DNA of 64,000 nucleotides from Globodera rostochiensis. Taxonomy: Eukaryota; Nematoda; Chromadorea; Rhabditida; Heteroderidae. The stretch spans positions 2,866,693 to 2,930,692 of the forward strand of contig JAEVLN010000006.1 of the NCBI GenBank assembly GCA_018350325.1, given 5' to 3'. Below the pieces are notes generated by a model, which worked only from the letters and a program-made list of their open reading frames with translations, searched no databases and was not told the origin of the DNA. Of the stretch, positions 34,905 to 49,599 are shown one piece after another. A program made the translations under genes and the position numbers. Each line of letters opens with the position of its first letter. The first letter of the stretch is position 1.

Positions 34905-35343
34905 TTGATCTGTAAAAATAATAATATTATTATTATTCAAAACAGTATTCTTTGAAAAGCTTGCGGCATTGATTATAAACTGAATTAAAGAAACAATATT
35001 TGTGTGCTTTTATACAATCAAAAATCAATGTAATTCAAATTAAGCACATGCCCATTGGTTGGAGAAGAATGAAATAATGTAAAAGAAAACAAAATGGACA
35101 CTGCCCCATGTGATTTCAGAAAATGGGGATTTACCTCTCTAATATTAAAAAAGAAATAATAAACCAGATTAATGGTCAATATATGTATCTCAAATAAAAA
35201 TCAAAAATCGATGTAAATCAAATTAAGCATATGCCTATTGGTTTGAGTAGCTAAATGTAGGTTAAATTTTTTGAGAAATTTTTGTTGACTAGCACACACG
35301 AAAACTCTATTATGCATATTAAATTTCCAAGTAATTTTTCTGC

Positions 35344-35404
35344 CCTGTTTCCAGAATGGAGGCCGTGTTCAGCAAGCCATTGCCAAGAGAAAAATGATGC
35401 GCAT
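35344..35404 (-). pseudogene. Broken signal-peptide exon of the Lys-rich gene, L1
   Basis: Starts at 35404 with the ATG of an MRIIFLLAMAC-like signal peptide, then meets a TGA caused by a one-base shift relative to the intact gene at 60562. The splice donor is also changed. A GTATAAAAGC box lies about 70 bp upstream, as in every unit. Confidence 0.6.
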
Positions 35405-38400
35405 TTTAAGGTACCTAATAGCAATAAAGAATTGGGTTGAATGATGCTTTTCTGCTGCATTTCCCACCGCTTTTATACGGCTTTCAATCGATGGCTTCGA
35501 ATGCGAATTTGTATAAGCTTAAGAAATAGCATTGTAAACGAAGAGAGAATGGAGGGGATGCGAGAATTCTTTTGGCATTTTGCGTGAAGCCAATTTTGGC
35601 TTTGGCATGATTTTGCCCCTATTAACAAAAATAGTTTCCAACATGAGGAAATAGTGAAAAAGGTTCCCCAGGAAAAGATGGAAAGGCATTGTCATCATTT
35701 ATTTTATTATTTCACATTATACATTACCTTACTTTGACAAAGAAATAAGGCAAAATGGTTGCGTGGCATTGAGCGCCTCTTTATGCCATACCCTCCCAAT
35801 TTTGGGGGGGGGGTGAATTGAAGCGTTGCCTTCAGGGCTAATGGAATCTTATTAAATAAATCGAGGCATTTATGGCCAGAGAAGCAGAAATATTGGTCGA
35901 TAAATATGTGCAGTTTGATCACAAGGGTTGCTTTCAGCGGGCTAAGATGACGTGGAACTTTTGGCATTCCTCTAAATTTCCATGTTTGTCATATATTCCC
36001 GACCGAATTCGTAGTAAAACCTAACGTGCCGCCATATGTGCTCTGTAGTCCCCTTTGAACTATCCGTTCGTTCCATGCTATATTGTAGTAATCGTCCCAT
36101 ACTGTACAAATGAGTACAGTCTGCTGGTTTATTTTTTCATTTTTTAACACACTAGCGGTTTAGGTGCGTCTACGGCGCACAAACTGCTAGAAAGGGTAGC
36201 ACTGTAGTACGGAGGGGTCATCCCACGCAGCCACAATTCGAGGCATAATTACCCGCGATATCTTCCTTTGTTTTCATTTTGGCACTACGAGGCTTTTTTG
36301 AAAAGATGAAATGGAACCGAGAATTGAAGAAGTGCTTGGTAAACATGCCAAGCGTGATGATAATTCATTTATTTTGCAAATTTAATTGTTGGTATTCTGG
36401 AAAACGAAGCGTTGGCGGATGGAGCGGACAAACGAGTAAGTGATTGATTATTATTGTAATACATTTCATAATAACAATTTTATTTTTGTTTTACCGATAA
36501 TATATTTAATATTTCAGCTTTGTCCATATAATATGGACATTTTTCGCGCAAACTGCTGAGGAGTTTAGTACAATTTACCAGGCTCCTGATTTTACCGAGA
36601 CCAAAAAACATTAGCACATAATTTTCAAAAATTTACTATTTTAATGTTTTGATCAAACCGTACCTTTAGCTGCTTTACCCTTTGTAGGGGTAGCCGCCTC
36701 TTAATATTATTTTCAGTACGGGACTGAATCAGAAATCGTGTGGGGATTCAGACCGGTAACCGATTTCAAAACTTTCTTTGCCTTTTTGTCTGCTGGCTTT
36801 GAGTTAGCTGAAATGCCAAAATAATCAAATAGATTTTAATTTTTTTTTTGAATAAACCCGGACCCGTTATGAGATGCCAACAAATTTTAATTGATTGTGT
36901 GTTGATTTGGAAATGTTTTTGATTTCTTCATCAATTTGCCAACAACATCCTCTTTCATTAACCATATTTTTTAAGGCATCTTTCTTTTTGTCAATTTATG
37001 CTTACCGTTGGGTTAAAATAAATTGCATAAATACGTGCTTAAATATTGTTAATTGACTAGAAGATATTTCTTTAAATCTTTTATTTAGCTTATTTTACTA
37101 TTAAAAATTAAATAGGTAAGAAGGTCGTAGATTGAATTCAATGGTCACCGACCACCTCCTTCCTACATGGGCAACAGGGATGTGCTCTGTTGATTTTCAG
37201 ATTTATCAGTTTCTGTATGGCGGCAAGAAAATTTTAAAAACTTAGTCTTAAGATGCATTACATTTTTAAGCAAATTTTTAAGAAAATATAAAAATTAAAT
37301 AAGAAGGTCGTAGATTTAATTCAATGCCAGGACAAAATGAAAATGGATGCCTAAATTCATAATTTGTACAAGTGATTTTTCGAGCTGGTTTTTAAAAAAA
37401 TTCTAAAAAAATGCATTTATATAATTAATAGGCACTAAAAAGTCGCTCTAATCAAACATTTTTTGAAATAAATGCTGTTTTTGCCCCTAGTGTATTCGCC
37501 AAAAAAAGGCAAATGCCTGAAAATTCCGTAGCTAATGATGACGAACATATGTTCTGCTATCCTTTCTTTATTCATTCTCCACAATGGAAATTCCTGCCGA
37601 TTTATTTTATTTATTTTTGCAATTACGCCCGCCAAAAACGTCAGCTGGATCGATGATGAATTGCAGGCTTTTCCAGTGAATTGAAGGAATAAATAAACTG
37701 ATCAACACACAAAATATCATACATTTACAAATTTTATCCGAAATTTGGAAATATATGATGACAGTGAATTGGCCAATAAATAATGTCCATACATAAAATA
37801 AAGCGGTCCTACCGGTTAGCGGTTACTTCGGTTTGTTTTTTATTTTACCAAAAATTTAAAAAAAAACTTTTAGTGAGCTAAATAATAGAGCTTTCATTTT
37901 CCTCTGCCAAACGACAAAAATTTCAATTTAATTTTTGTTAAAAACTCTTGTCCCAACCCATTTTTTGTAAAAAAAAAGTCGCGCAAAACATGTTTCCTGC
38001 GGTTTTTGGGGTCCAGGCATCCAAATACCTCCATTTTGATCAATTTTGAATCCGGGGACTCGCATTCCAACAATTTTGAACTAATTCAAAATTTTTTTAA
38101 AATTAATTTTGGCTTAAAATGATTCAAAAAGCCCACGAATCTTCGTTTATTTGCCTTTTTGTTGTATTTTAAATGTTTTTGAGGCCAAATTGATTTTTGG
38201 GAAATTTTTGTATATTCCAAAATTGTACGAGTTCGGGATACAGGGTTCGAAATTGGAATTGGAGGAAGGAGAAAGATGGGGAGGATGCCCGGGCCCTGGG
38301 CATTGGTGATGGACTCTTCACTTCTCCGATCCAACTTGGAAGATAGAGTTTATTCCGTCCTGCTTAACGACCGATGGGAAAAAAGAACAGAGGGATGAAG

Positions 38401-38623
38401 ACTGATCGCTTGGGGAAAGGAGGGGAACAGGATGAGTGGGCGGGGACATTGTTGAAATGGATAAATGTAATCAATAAAAGGGGTGAAAGTTTAGCAGTTC
38501 GTTGAGAGGTGAATAGAATGGGAATCCCGACCGGAAACCTTTACAGTACTTTGTAAACCCTACTAACCCCCACAAGTTCACACGCAAAGCACCGAGGCTA
38601 CTTGGCGAGCCCTTAAGCAGGGT

Positions 38624-39141
38624 TTAAACATCGCCGTCTTCTCCATGTTGTGCTCTGGCACGTCGCGAACGGGCACGTCGCGCAGTTGCCGTTGCTTCAT
38701 CTCGTCGCGTAGTTGACGATGTTTCATCTCGCTCTGCAGTTGCAAATGCTTCATCTCGTCCTCCACTTGCCGATGGTTTGATTTCTCGATTTTTTTGTGT
38801 ATTTTTTTCCAGTTGTGCAGTTCTTATTGCCGCCTGATTATGGTGAGGTTAATTGTAAAAAACAGTTATAGTAGGTGCAATTCGTTAAAAGCAAATTCCA
38901 TATTTCTGACCATATGGCTATTCAGCACATGCACCGGATTGCTACCCTCAGGTATTTCGAGGGTCCGACCATTTAGAATAATGCGCGGCACATTCTTATG
39001 CTTAGGCGCTGTTCCACTTATTTCCATAGAGTGTGTGCTGACTGACGCATGTTTTTGCTTGCTGGGACTGGTGCCAGCAACGCTGGCAATGCCAAGCAAA
39101 GTTAGGAGAAGGTTGGGCAGAAAAAGCGGGTAAAATAACAT
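38624..39141 (-). CDS. Small secreted protein gene, copy L2
   Basis: Protein identical to R1 and R2 in the first exon (MLFYPLFLPNLLLTLLGIAS start). See 51260-51777. The unspliced frame ends at 38866. Confidence 0.6.
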
Positions 39142-39580
39142 TTGATCTGTAAAAATAATATTATTATTATTATTCAAAACAGTATTCTTTGAAAAGCTTG
39201 CGGCATTGATTATAAACTGAATTAAAGAAACAATATTTGTGTGCTTTTATACAATCAAAAATCAATGTAATTCAAATTAAGCACATGCCCATTGGTTGGA
39301 GAAGAATGAAATAATGTAAAAGAAAACAAAATGGACACTGCCCCATGTGATTTCAGAAAATGGGGATTTACCTCTCTAATATTAAAAAAGAAATAATAAA
39401 CCAGATTAATGGTCAATATATGTATTTCAAATAAAATCAAAAATCGATGTAAATCAAATTAAGCATATGCCTATTGGTTAGAGTAGCTAAATGTAGGTTA
39501 AAATTGTTTGAGAAATTTTTGTTGACTTGCACACACGAAAACTCTATTATGCATATTAAATTTCCAAGTAATTTTTCTGC

Positions 39581-39641
39581 CCTGTTTCCAGAATGGAGGC
39601 CGTGTTCAGCAAGCCATTGCCAAGAGAAAAATGATGCGCAT
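39581..39641 (-). pseudogene. Broken signal-peptide exon of the Lys-rich gene, L2
   Basis: Same lesion (in-frame TGA after MRIIFLLAMAC region in R units; here preceded by the same ATGCGCATCATTTTTC) as in L1. Shared lesions show that the pseudogene was already dead when the array expanded. Confidence 0.6.
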
Positions 39642-42600
39642 TTTGAGGTACCTAATAGCAATAAAGAATTGGGTTGAATGATGCTTTTCTGCTGCATTTC
39701 CCACCGCTTTTATACGGCTTTCAATCGATGGCTTCGAATGCGAATTTGTATAAGCTTAAGAAATAGCATTGTAAACGAAGAGAGAATGGAGGGGATGCGA
39801 GAATTCTTTTGGCATTTTGCGTGAAGCCAATTTTGGCTTTGGCATGATTTTGCCCCTATTAACAAAAATAGTTTCCAACATGAGGAAATAGTGAAAAAGG
39901 TTCCCCAGGAAAAGATGGAAAGGCATTGTCATCATTTATTTTATTATTTCACATTATACATTACCTTACTTTGACAAAGAAATAAGGCAAAATGGTTGCG
40001 TGGCATTGAGCGCCTCTTTATGCCATACCCTCCCAATTTGGGGGGGGGGGGTGAATTGAAGCGTTGCCTTCAGGGCTAATGGAATCTTATTAAATAAATC
40101 GAGGCATTTATGGCCAGAGAAGCAGAAATATTGGTCGATAAATATGTGCAGTTTGATCACAAGGGCTGCTTTCAGCGGGCTAAGATGACGTGGAACTTTT
40201 GGCATTCCTCTAAATTTCCATATTTGTCATATATTCCCGACCGAATTCGTAGTAAAACCTAACGTGCCGCCATATGTGCTCTGTAGTCCCCTTTGAACTA
40301 TCCGTTCGTTCCATGCTATATTGTAGTAATCGTCCCATACTGTACAAATGAGTACAGTCTGCTGGTTTATTTTTTCATTTTTTAACACACTAGCGGTTTA
40401 GGTGCGTCTACGGCGCACAAACTGCTAGAAAGGGTAGCACTGTAGTACGGAGGGGTCATCCCACGCAGCCACAATTCGAGGCATAATTACCCGCGATATC
40501 TTCCTTTGTTTTCATTTTGGCACTACGAGGCTTTTTTGAAAAGATGAAATGGAACCGAGAATTGAAGAAGTGCTTGGTGAACATGCCAAGCGTGATGATA
40601 ATTCATTTATTTTGCAAATTTAATTGTTGGTATTCTGGAAAACGAAGCGTTGGCGGATGGAGCGGACAAACGAGTAAGTGATTGATTATTATTGTAATAC
40701 ATTTCATAATAACAATTTTATTTTTGTTTTACCGATAATATATTTAATATTTCAGCTTTGTCCATATAATATGGACATTTTTCGCGCAAACTGCTGAGGA
40801 GTTTAGTACAATTTACCAGGCTCCGGATTTTACCGAGACCAAAAAACATTAGCACATAATTTTCAAAAATTTACTATTTTAATGTTTTGATCAAACCGTA
40901 CCTTTAGCTGCTTTACCCTTTGTAGGGGTAGCCGCCTCTTAATATTATTTTCAGTACGGGACTGAATCAGAAATCGTGTGGGGATTCAGACCGGTAGCCG
41001 ATTTCAAAACCTTTCTTTGCCTTTTTGTCTGCTGGCTTTGAGTTAGCTAAAATGCCAAAATAATCAAATAGATTTTAAATTTTTTTTGAATAATCCCGGA
41101 CCCGTTATGAGATGCCAACAAATTTTAATTGATTGTGTGTTGATTTGGAAAGGTTTTTGATTTCTTCATCAATCTGCCAACAACATCCTCTTCCATGAAC
41201 CATATTTTTTAAGGCATCTTTCTTTTTGTCAATTTATGCTTACCGTTGGGTTAAAATAAATTGCATAAATACGTGCTTAAATATTGTTAATTGACTAGAA
41301 GATAATCTCTTTAAATCTTTTATTTAGCTTATTTTACTATTAAAAATTAAATAGGTAAGAAGGTCGTAGATTGAATTCAATGGTCACCGACCACCTCCTT
41401 CCTACATGGGCAACAGGGATGTGCTCTGTTGATTTTCAGATTTATCAGTATCTGTATGGCGGCAAGAAAATTTTAAAAACTTAGTCTTAAGATGCATTAC
41501 ATTTTTAAGCAATTTTTAAGAAAATATAAAAATTAAATAAGAAGGTCGTAGATTTAATTCAATGCCAGGACAAAATGAAAATGGATGCCTAAATTCATAA
41601 TTTGTACAAGTGATTGTTCGAGCTGGTTTTTAAAAAAATTCTAAAAAAAGGCATTTATATAATTAATAGGCACTAGAAAGTCGCTCTAATCAAACATTTT
41701 TTGAAATAAATGCTGTTTTTGCCCCTAGTGTATTCGCCAAAAAAAGGCAAATGCCTGAAAATTCCGTAGCTAATGATGACGAACATATGTTCTGCTATCC
41801 TTTCTTTATTCATTCTCCACAATGGAAATTCCTGCCGATTTATTTTATTTATTTTTGCAATTACGCCCGCCAAAAACGTCAGCTGGATCGCTGATGAATT
41901 GCAGGCTTTTCCAGTGAATTGAAGGAATAAATAAACTGATCAACACACAAAATATCATACATTTACAAATTTTATCCGAAATTTGGAAATATATGATGAC
42001 AGTGAATTGGCCAATAAATAATGTCCATACATAAAATAAAGCGGTCCTACCGGTTAGCGGTTACTTCGGTTTGTTTTTTATTTTACCAAAAATTTAAAAA
42101 AAAAACCTTTTAGTGAGCTAAATAATAGAGCTTTCATTTTCCTCTGCCAAACGACAAAAATTTCAATTTAATTTTTGTTAAAAACTCTTGTCCCAACCCA
42201 TTTTTTGTAAAATAAAAGTCGCGCAAAACATGTTTCCTGCGGTTTTTGGGGTCCAGGCATCCAAATACCTCCATTTTGATCAATTTTGAATCCGGGGACT
42301 CCATTCCAACAATTTTGAACTAATTCAAAATTTTTTTAAAATTAATTTTGGCTTAAAATGATTCAAAAAGCCCACGAATCTTCGTTTATTTGCCTTTTTG
42401 TTGTATTTTAAATGTTTTTGAGGCCAAATTGATTTTTGGGAAATTTTTGTATATTCCAAAATTGTACGAGTTCGGGATACAGGGTTCGAAATTGGAATTG
42501 GAGGAAGGAGAAAGATGGGGAGGATGCCCGGGCCCTGGGCATTGGTGATGGACTCCCCACTTCTCCGATCCAACTTGGAAGATAGAGTTTATTCCGTCCT

Positions 42601-42862
42601 GCTTAACGACCGATGGGAAAAAAGAACAGAGGGATGAAGACTGATCGCTTGGGGAAAGGAGGGGAACAGGATGAGTGGGCGGGGACATTGTTGAAATGGA
42701 TAAATGTAATCAATAAAAGGGGTGAAAGTTTAGCAGTTCGTTGAGAGGTGAATAGAATGGGAATCCCGACCGGAAACCCTTACAGTACTTTGTAAACCCT
42801 ACTAACCCCCACAAGTTCACACGCAAAGCACCGAGGCTACTTGGCGAGCCCTTAAGCAGGGT

Positions 42863-43380
42863 TTAAACATCGCCGTCTTCTCCATGTTGTGCTCTGGCAC
42901 GTCGCGAACGGGCACGTCGCGCAGTTGCCGTTGCTTCATCTCGTCGCGTAGTTGACGATGTTTCATCTCGCTCTGCAGTTGCAAATGCTTCATCTCGTCC
43001 TCCACTTGCCGATGGTTTGATTTCTCGATTTTTTTGTGTATTTTTTTCCAGTTGTGCAGTTCTTATTGCCGCCTGATTATGGTGAGGTTAATTGTAAAAA
43101 ACAGTTATAGTAGGTGCAATTCGTTAAAAGCAAATTCCATATTTCTGACCATATGGCTATTCAGCACATGCACCGGATTGCTACCCTCAGGTATTTCGAG
43201 GGTCCGACCATTTAGAATAATGCGCGGCACATTCTTATGCTTAGGCGCTGTTCCACTTATTTCCATAGAGTGTGTGCTGACTGACGCATGTTTTTGCTTG
43301 CTGGGACTGGTGCCAGCAACGCTGGCAATGCCAAGCAAAGTTAGGAGAAGGTTGGGCAGAAAAAGCGGGTAAAATAACAT
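42863..43380 (-). CDS. Small secreted protein gene, copy L3
   Basis: First-exon protein identical to L2, R1 and R2. The upstream deletion at 43686 removes part of the sequence between this gene and the broken signal-peptide exon but not its GTATAAAAGC box. Confidence 0.6.
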
Positions 43381-43734
43381 TTGATCTGTAAAAATAATAT
43401 TATTATTATTATTCAAAACAGTATTCTTTGAAAAGCTTGCGGCATTGATTATAAACTGAATTAAAGAAACAATATTTGTGTGCTTTTATACAATCAAAAA
43501 TCAATGTAATTCAAATTAAGCACATGCCCATTGGTTGGAGAAGAATGAAAAATGTAAAAGAAAACAAAATGGACACTGCCCCATGTGATTTCAGAAAATG
43601 GGGATTTACCTCTCTAATATTAAAAAATAAATAATAAACCAGATTAATGGTCAATATATGTATCTCAAATAAAAATCAAAAATCGAACACGAAAACTCTA
43701 TTATGCATATTAAATTTCCAAGTAATTTTTCTGC

Positions 43735-43795
43735 CCTGTTTCCAGAATGGAGGCCGTGTTCAGCAAGCCATTGCCAAGAGAAAAATGATGCGCAT
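43735..43795 (-). pseudogene. Broken signal-peptide exon of the Lys-rich gene, L3
   Basis: Same start and frameshift as the other units; the downstream flank is deleted at 43686. Confidence 0.55.
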
Positions 43796-46700
43796 TTTGA
43801 GGTACCTAATAGCAATAAAGAATTGGGTTGAATGATGCTTTTCTGCTGCATTTCCACCGCTTTTATACGGCTTTCAATCGATGGCTTCGAATGCGAATTT
43901 GTATAAGCTTAAGAAATAGCATTGTCAACGAAGAGAGAATGGAGGGGATGCGAGAATTCTTGTTGGCATTTTGCGTGAAGCCAATTTTGGCTTTGGCATG
44001 ATTTTGCCCCTATTAACAAAAATAGTTTCCAACATGAGGAAATAGTGAAAAAGGTTCCCCAGGAAAAGATGGAAAGGCATTGTCATCATTTATTTTATTA
44101 TTTCACATTATACATTACCTTACTTTGACAAAGAAATAAGGCAAAATGGTTGCGTGGCATTGAGCGCCTCTTTATGCCATACCCTCCCAATTTGGGGGGG
44201 GGGGGGTGAATTGAAGCGTTTCCTTCAGGGCTGATGGAATCTTATTAAATAAATCGAGGCATTATCGGCCAGAGAAGCAGAAATATTGGTCGATAAATAT
44301 GTGCAGTTTGATCACAAGGGCTGCTTTCAGCGGGCTAAGATGACGTGGAACTTTTGGCATTCCTCTAAATTTCCATATTTGTCATATATTCCCGACCGAA
44401 TTCGTAGTAAAACCTAACGTGCCGCCATATGTGCTCTGTAGTCCCCTTTGAACTATCCGTTCGTTCCATGCTATATTGTAGTAATCGTCCCATACTGTAC
44501 AAATGAGTACAGTCTGCTGGTTTATTTTTTCATTTTTTAACACACTAGCGGTTTAGGTGCGTCTACGGCGCACAAACTGCTAGAAAGGGTAGCACTGTAG
44601 TACGGAGGGGTCATCCCACGCAGCCACAATTCGAGGCATAATTACCCGCGATATCTTCCTTTGTTTTCATTTTGGCACTACGAGCATGCCAAGCGTGATG
44701 ATAATTCATTTATTTTGCAAATTTAATTGTTGGTATTCTGGAAAACGAAGCGTTGGCGGATGGAGCGGACAAACGAGTAAGTGATTGATTATTATTGTAA
44801 TACATTTCATAATAACAATTTTTTTTTGTTTTACCGATAATATATTTAATATTTCAGCTTTGTCCATATAATATGGACATTTTTCGCGCAAACTGCTGAG
44901 GAGTTTAGTACAATTTACCAGGCTCCGGATTTTACCGAGACCAAAAAACATTAGCACATAATTTTCAAAAATTTACTATTTTAATGTTTTGATCAAACCG
45001 TACCTTTAGCTGCTTTACCCTTTGTAGGGGTAGCCGCCTCTTAATATTATTTTCAGTACGGGACTGAATCAGAAATCGTGTGGGGATTCAGACCGGTAGC
45101 CGATTTCAAAACCTTTCTTTGCCTTTTTGTCTGCTGGCTTTGAGTTAGCTAAAATGCCAAAATAATCAAATAGATTTTAAATTTTTTTTGAATAATCCCG
45201 GACCCGTTATGAGATGCCAACAAATTTTAATTGATTGTGTGTTGATTTGGAAATGTTTTTGATTTCTTCATCAATTTGCCAACAACATCCTCTTTCATTA
45301 ACCATATTTTTTAAGGCATCTTTCTTTTTGTCAATTTATGCTTACCGTTGGGTTAAAATAAATTGCATAAATACGTGCTTAAATATTGTTAATTGACTAG
45401 AAGATAATTTCTTTAAATCTTTTATTTAGCTTATTTTACTATTAAAAATTAAATAGGTAAGAAGGTCGTAGATTGAATTCAATGGTCACCGACCACCTCC
45501 TTCCTACATGGGCAACAGGGATGTGCCCTGTTGATTTTCAGATTTATCAGTATCTGTATGGCGGCAAGAAAATTTTAAAAACTTCGTCTTAAGATGCATT
45601 ACATTTTTAAGCAATTTTTTAAGAAAATATAAAAATTAAATAAGAAGGTCGTAGATTTAATTCAATGCCAGGACAAAATGAAAATGGATGCCTAAATTCA
45701 TAATTTGTACAAGTGATTGTTCGAGCTGGTTTTTAAAAAAATTCTAAAAAAAGGCATTTATATAATTAATAGGCACTAAAAAGTCGCTCTAATCAAACAT
45801 TTTTTGAAATAAATGCTGTTTTTGCCCCTAGTGTATTCGCCAAAAAAAGGCAAATGCCTGAAAATTCCGTAGCTAATGATGACGAACATATGTTCTGCTA
45901 TCCTTTCTTTATTCATTCTCCACAATGGAAATTCCTGCCGATTTATTTTATTTATTTTTGCAATTACGCCCGCCAAAAACGTCAGCTGGATCGCTGATGA
46001 ATTGCAGGCTTTTCCAGTGAATTGAAGGAATAAATAAACTGATCAACACACAAAATATCATACATTTACAAATTTTATCCGAAATTTGGAAATATATGAT
46101 GACAGTGAATTGGCCAATAAATAATGTCCATACATAAAATAAAGCGGTCCTACCGGTTAGCGGTTACTTCGGTTTGTTTTTTATTTTACCAAAAATTAAA
46201 AAAAAAAACTTTTAGTGAGCTAAATAATAGAGCTTTCATTTTCCTCTGCCAAACGACAAAAATTTCAATTTAATTTTTGTTAAAAACTCTTCTTGTCACA
46301 ACCCATTTTTTGTAAAAAAAAGTCGCGCAAAACATGTTTCCTGCGGTTTTTGGGGTCCAGGCATCCAAATCCCACCATTTTGATCAATTTTGAATCCGGG
46401 GACTCGCATTCCAACAATTTTGAACTAATTCAAAATTTTTTTAAAATTAATTTTGGCTTAAAATGATTCAAAAAGCCCACGAATCTTCGTTTATTTGCCT
46501 TTTTGTTGTATTTTAAATGTTTTTGAGGCCAAATTGATTTTTGGGGAATTTTTGTATATTCCAAAATTGTACGAGTTCGGGATACAGGGTTCGGAATTGG
46601 AATTGGAGGAAGGAGAAAGATGGGGAGGATGCCCGGGCCCTGGGCATTGGTGATGGACTCCCCACTTCTCCGATCCAACTTGGAAGATAGAGTTTATTCC

Positions 46701-46967
46701 GTCCTGCTTAACGACCGATGGGAAAAAAGAACAGAGGGATGAAGACTGATCGCTTGGGGAAAGGAGGGGAACAGGATGAGTGGGCGGGGACATTGTTGAA
46801 ATGGATAAATGTAATCAATAAAAGGGGTGAAAGTTCAGCAGTTCGTTGAGAGGTGAATAGAATGGGAATCCCGACCGGAAACCCTTACAGTACTTTGTAA
46901 ACCCTACTAACCCCCACAAGTTCACACGCAAAGCACCGAGGCTACTTGGCGAGCCCTTAAGCAGGGT

Positions 46968-47485
46968 TTAAACATCGCCGTCTTCTCCATGTTGTTCTCG
47001 GGCACGTCGCGAACGGGCACGTCGCGCAGTTGCCGTTGCTTCATCTCGTCGCGTAGTTGACGATGTTTCATCTCGCTCTGCAGTTGCAAATCCTTCATCT
47101 CGTCCTCCACTTGCCGATGGTTTGATTTCTCGATTTTTTTGTGTATTTTTTTCCAGTTGTGCAGTTCTTATTGCCGCCTGATTATGGTGAGGTTAATTGT
47201 AAAAAACAGTTATAGTAGGTGCAATTCGTTAAAAGCAAATTCCATATTTCTGACCATATGGCTATTCAGCACATGCACCGGATTGCTACCCTCAGGTATT
47301 TCGAGGGTCCGACCATTTAGAATAATGCGCGGCACATTCTTATGCTTAGGCGCTGTTCCACTTATTTCCATAGAGTGTGTGCTGACTGACGCATGTTTTT
47401 GCTTGCTGGGACTGTTGCCAGCAACGCTGGCAATGCCAAGCAAAGTTAGGAGAAGGTTGGGCAGAAAAAGCGGGTAAAATAACAT
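46968..47485 (-). CDS. Small secreted protein gene, copy L4
   Basis: Differs from the other copies just after the predicted cleavage site (VAGNSPSK instead of VAGTSPSK) and by a few changes in the second exon. The reading frames remain open. See 51260-51777. Confidence 0.6.
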
Positions 47486-47922
47486 TTGATCTGTAAAAAT
47501 AATATTATTATTATTATTCAAAACAGTATTCTTTGAAAAGCTTGCGGCATTGATTGTAAATTGAATTAAAGAAACAATATTTGGGTGCTTTTATACAATC
47601 AAAAATCAATGTAATTCAAATTAAGCACATGCCCATTGGTTGGAGAAGAATGAAATAATGTAAAAGAAAACAAAATGGACACTGCCCCATGTGATTTCAG
47701 AAAATGGGGATTTACCTCTCTAATATTAAAAAATAAATTAAACCAGATTAAGGTCAATATATGTATCTCAAATAAAAAACAAAAATCGATGTAAATCAAA
47801 TTAAGCATATGCCTATTGGTTAGAGTAGCTAAATGTAGGTTAAAATTTTTTGAGAAATTTTTGTTGACTAGCACACACGAAAACTCTATTATGCATATTA
47901 AATTTCCAAGTAATTTTTCTGC

Positions 47923-47983
47923 CCTGTTTCCAGAATGGAGGCCGTGTTCAGCAAGCCATTGCCAAGAGAAAAATGATGCGCAT
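47923..47983 (-). pseudogene. Broken signal-peptide exon of the Lys-rich gene, L4
   Basis: Same lesion as the other units. Sits about 440 bp upstream of the small secreted gene. Confidence 0.6.
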
Positions 47984-49599
47984 TTTGAGGTACCTAATAG
48001 CAATAAAGAATTGGGTTGAATGATGCTTTTCTGCTGCATTTCCCACCGCTTTTATACGGCTTTCAATCGATAGCTTCGAATGCGAATTTGTATAAGCTTA
48101 AGAAATAGCATTGTAAACGAAGAGAGAATGGAGGGGATGCGAGAATTCTTTTGGCATTTTGCGTGAAGCCAATTTTGGCTTTGGCATGATTTTTCCCCTA
48201 TTAACAAAAATAGTTTCCAACATGAGGAAATAGTGAAAAAGGTTCCCCAGGAAAAGATGGAAAGGCATTGTCATCATTTATTTTATTATTTCACATTATA
48301 CATTACCTTACTTTGACAAAGAAATAAGGCAAAATGGTTGCGTGGCATTGAGCGCCTCTTTATGCCATACCCTCCCAATTTGGGGGGGGGGGGAATTGAA
48401 GCGTTGCCTTCAGGGCTAATGGAATCTTATTAAATAAATCGTTGCATTTATGGCCAGAGAAGCAGAAATATTGGTCGATAAATATGTGCACTTTGATCAC
48501 AAGGGCTGCTTTCAGCGGGCTAAGATGACGTGGAACTTTTGGCATTCCTCTAAATTTCCATATTTGTCATATATTCCCGACCGAATTCGTAGTAAGAAGC
48601 GTTGGCGGATGGAGCGGACAAACGAGTAAGTGATTGATTATTATTGTAATACATTTCATAATAACAATTTTATTTTTGTTTTACCGATAATATATTTAAT
48701 ATTTCAGCTTTGTCCATATAATATGGACATTTTTCGCGCAAACTGCTGAGGAGTTTAGTACAATTTACCAGGCTCCGGATTTGTCCCCGGATTCAAAATT
48801 GATCAAAATGGAGGTATTTGGATGCCTGGACCCCAAAAACCGCAGGAAACATGTTTTGCGCGACTTTTATTTTACAAAAAATGGGTTGGGACAAGAGTTT
48901 TTAACAAAAATTAAATTGAAATTTTTGTCGTTTGGCAGAGGAAAATGAAAGCTCTATTATTTAGCTCACTAATTTTTTTTTTTAATTTTTGGTAAAATAA
49001 AAAACAAACCGAAGTAACCGCTAACCGGTAGGACCGCTTTATTTTATGTATGGACATTATTTATTGGCCAATTCACTGTCATCATATATTTCCAAATTTC
49101 GGATAAAATTCTTTTTAGTGCCTATTAATTATATAAATGCCTTTTTTTAGAATTTTTTTAAAAACCAGCTCGAAAAATCACTTGTACAAATTATGAATTT
49201 AGGCATCCATTTTCATTTTGTCCTGGCATTGAATTAAATCTACGACCTTCTTATTTAATTTTTATATTTTCTTAAAAAATTGCTTAAAAATGTAATGCAT
49301 CTTAAGACTAAGTTTTTAAAATTTTCTTGCCGCCATACAGAAACTGATAAATCTGAAAATCAACAGAGCACATCCCTGTTGCCCATGTAGGAAGGAGGTG
49401 GTCGGTGACCATTGAATTCAATCTACGACCTTCTTACCTATTTAATTTTTAATAGTAAAATAAGCTAAATAAAAGATTTAAAGAAATTATCTTCTAGTCA
49501 ATTAACAATATTTAAGCACGTATTTATGCAATTTATTTTAACCCAACGGTAAGCATAAATTGACAAAAAGAAAGATGCCTTAAAAAATATGGTTAATGA

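Larger units (their letters stand above)
33849..38085 (-). repeat. Array unit L1 (4237 bp, minus orientation)
   Basis: First of four head-to-tail units. In minus orientation a unit carries, in order, Lys-rich gene debris, a broken signal-peptide exon behind a TATA box, the small secreted gene, then a conserved non-coding stretch. L1-L3 have a ~400 bp segment (36013-36400 here) and a ~290 bp segment (about 37441-37730 here) that are missing from the R units and from palindrome 1. Confidence 0.9.
38086..42324 (-). repeat. Array unit L2 (4239 bp)
   Basis: Head-to-tail copy of L1 with scattered substitutions and changes in mononucleotide runs. Both the ~400 and ~290 bp segments are present. Confidence 0.9.
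42325..46429 (-). repeat. Array unit L3 (4105 bp)
   Basis: Like L2 but with a deletion of about 90 bp near 43686, where AAAAATCGAACACGAAAAC replaces the longer version, and a smaller loss near 44684 in the ~400 bp segment. Confidence 0.9.
46430..48783 (-). repeat. Array unit L4 (partial), left arm of palindrome 2
   Basis: Truncated unit ending at the palindrome 2 spacer. Near 48595 it joins CGAATTCGTAGTAA directly to GAAGCGTTGGCGG, the same deletion of the ~400 bp segment that R1 and R2 have. Paired positions with R1 sum to 98745. Confidence 0.9.
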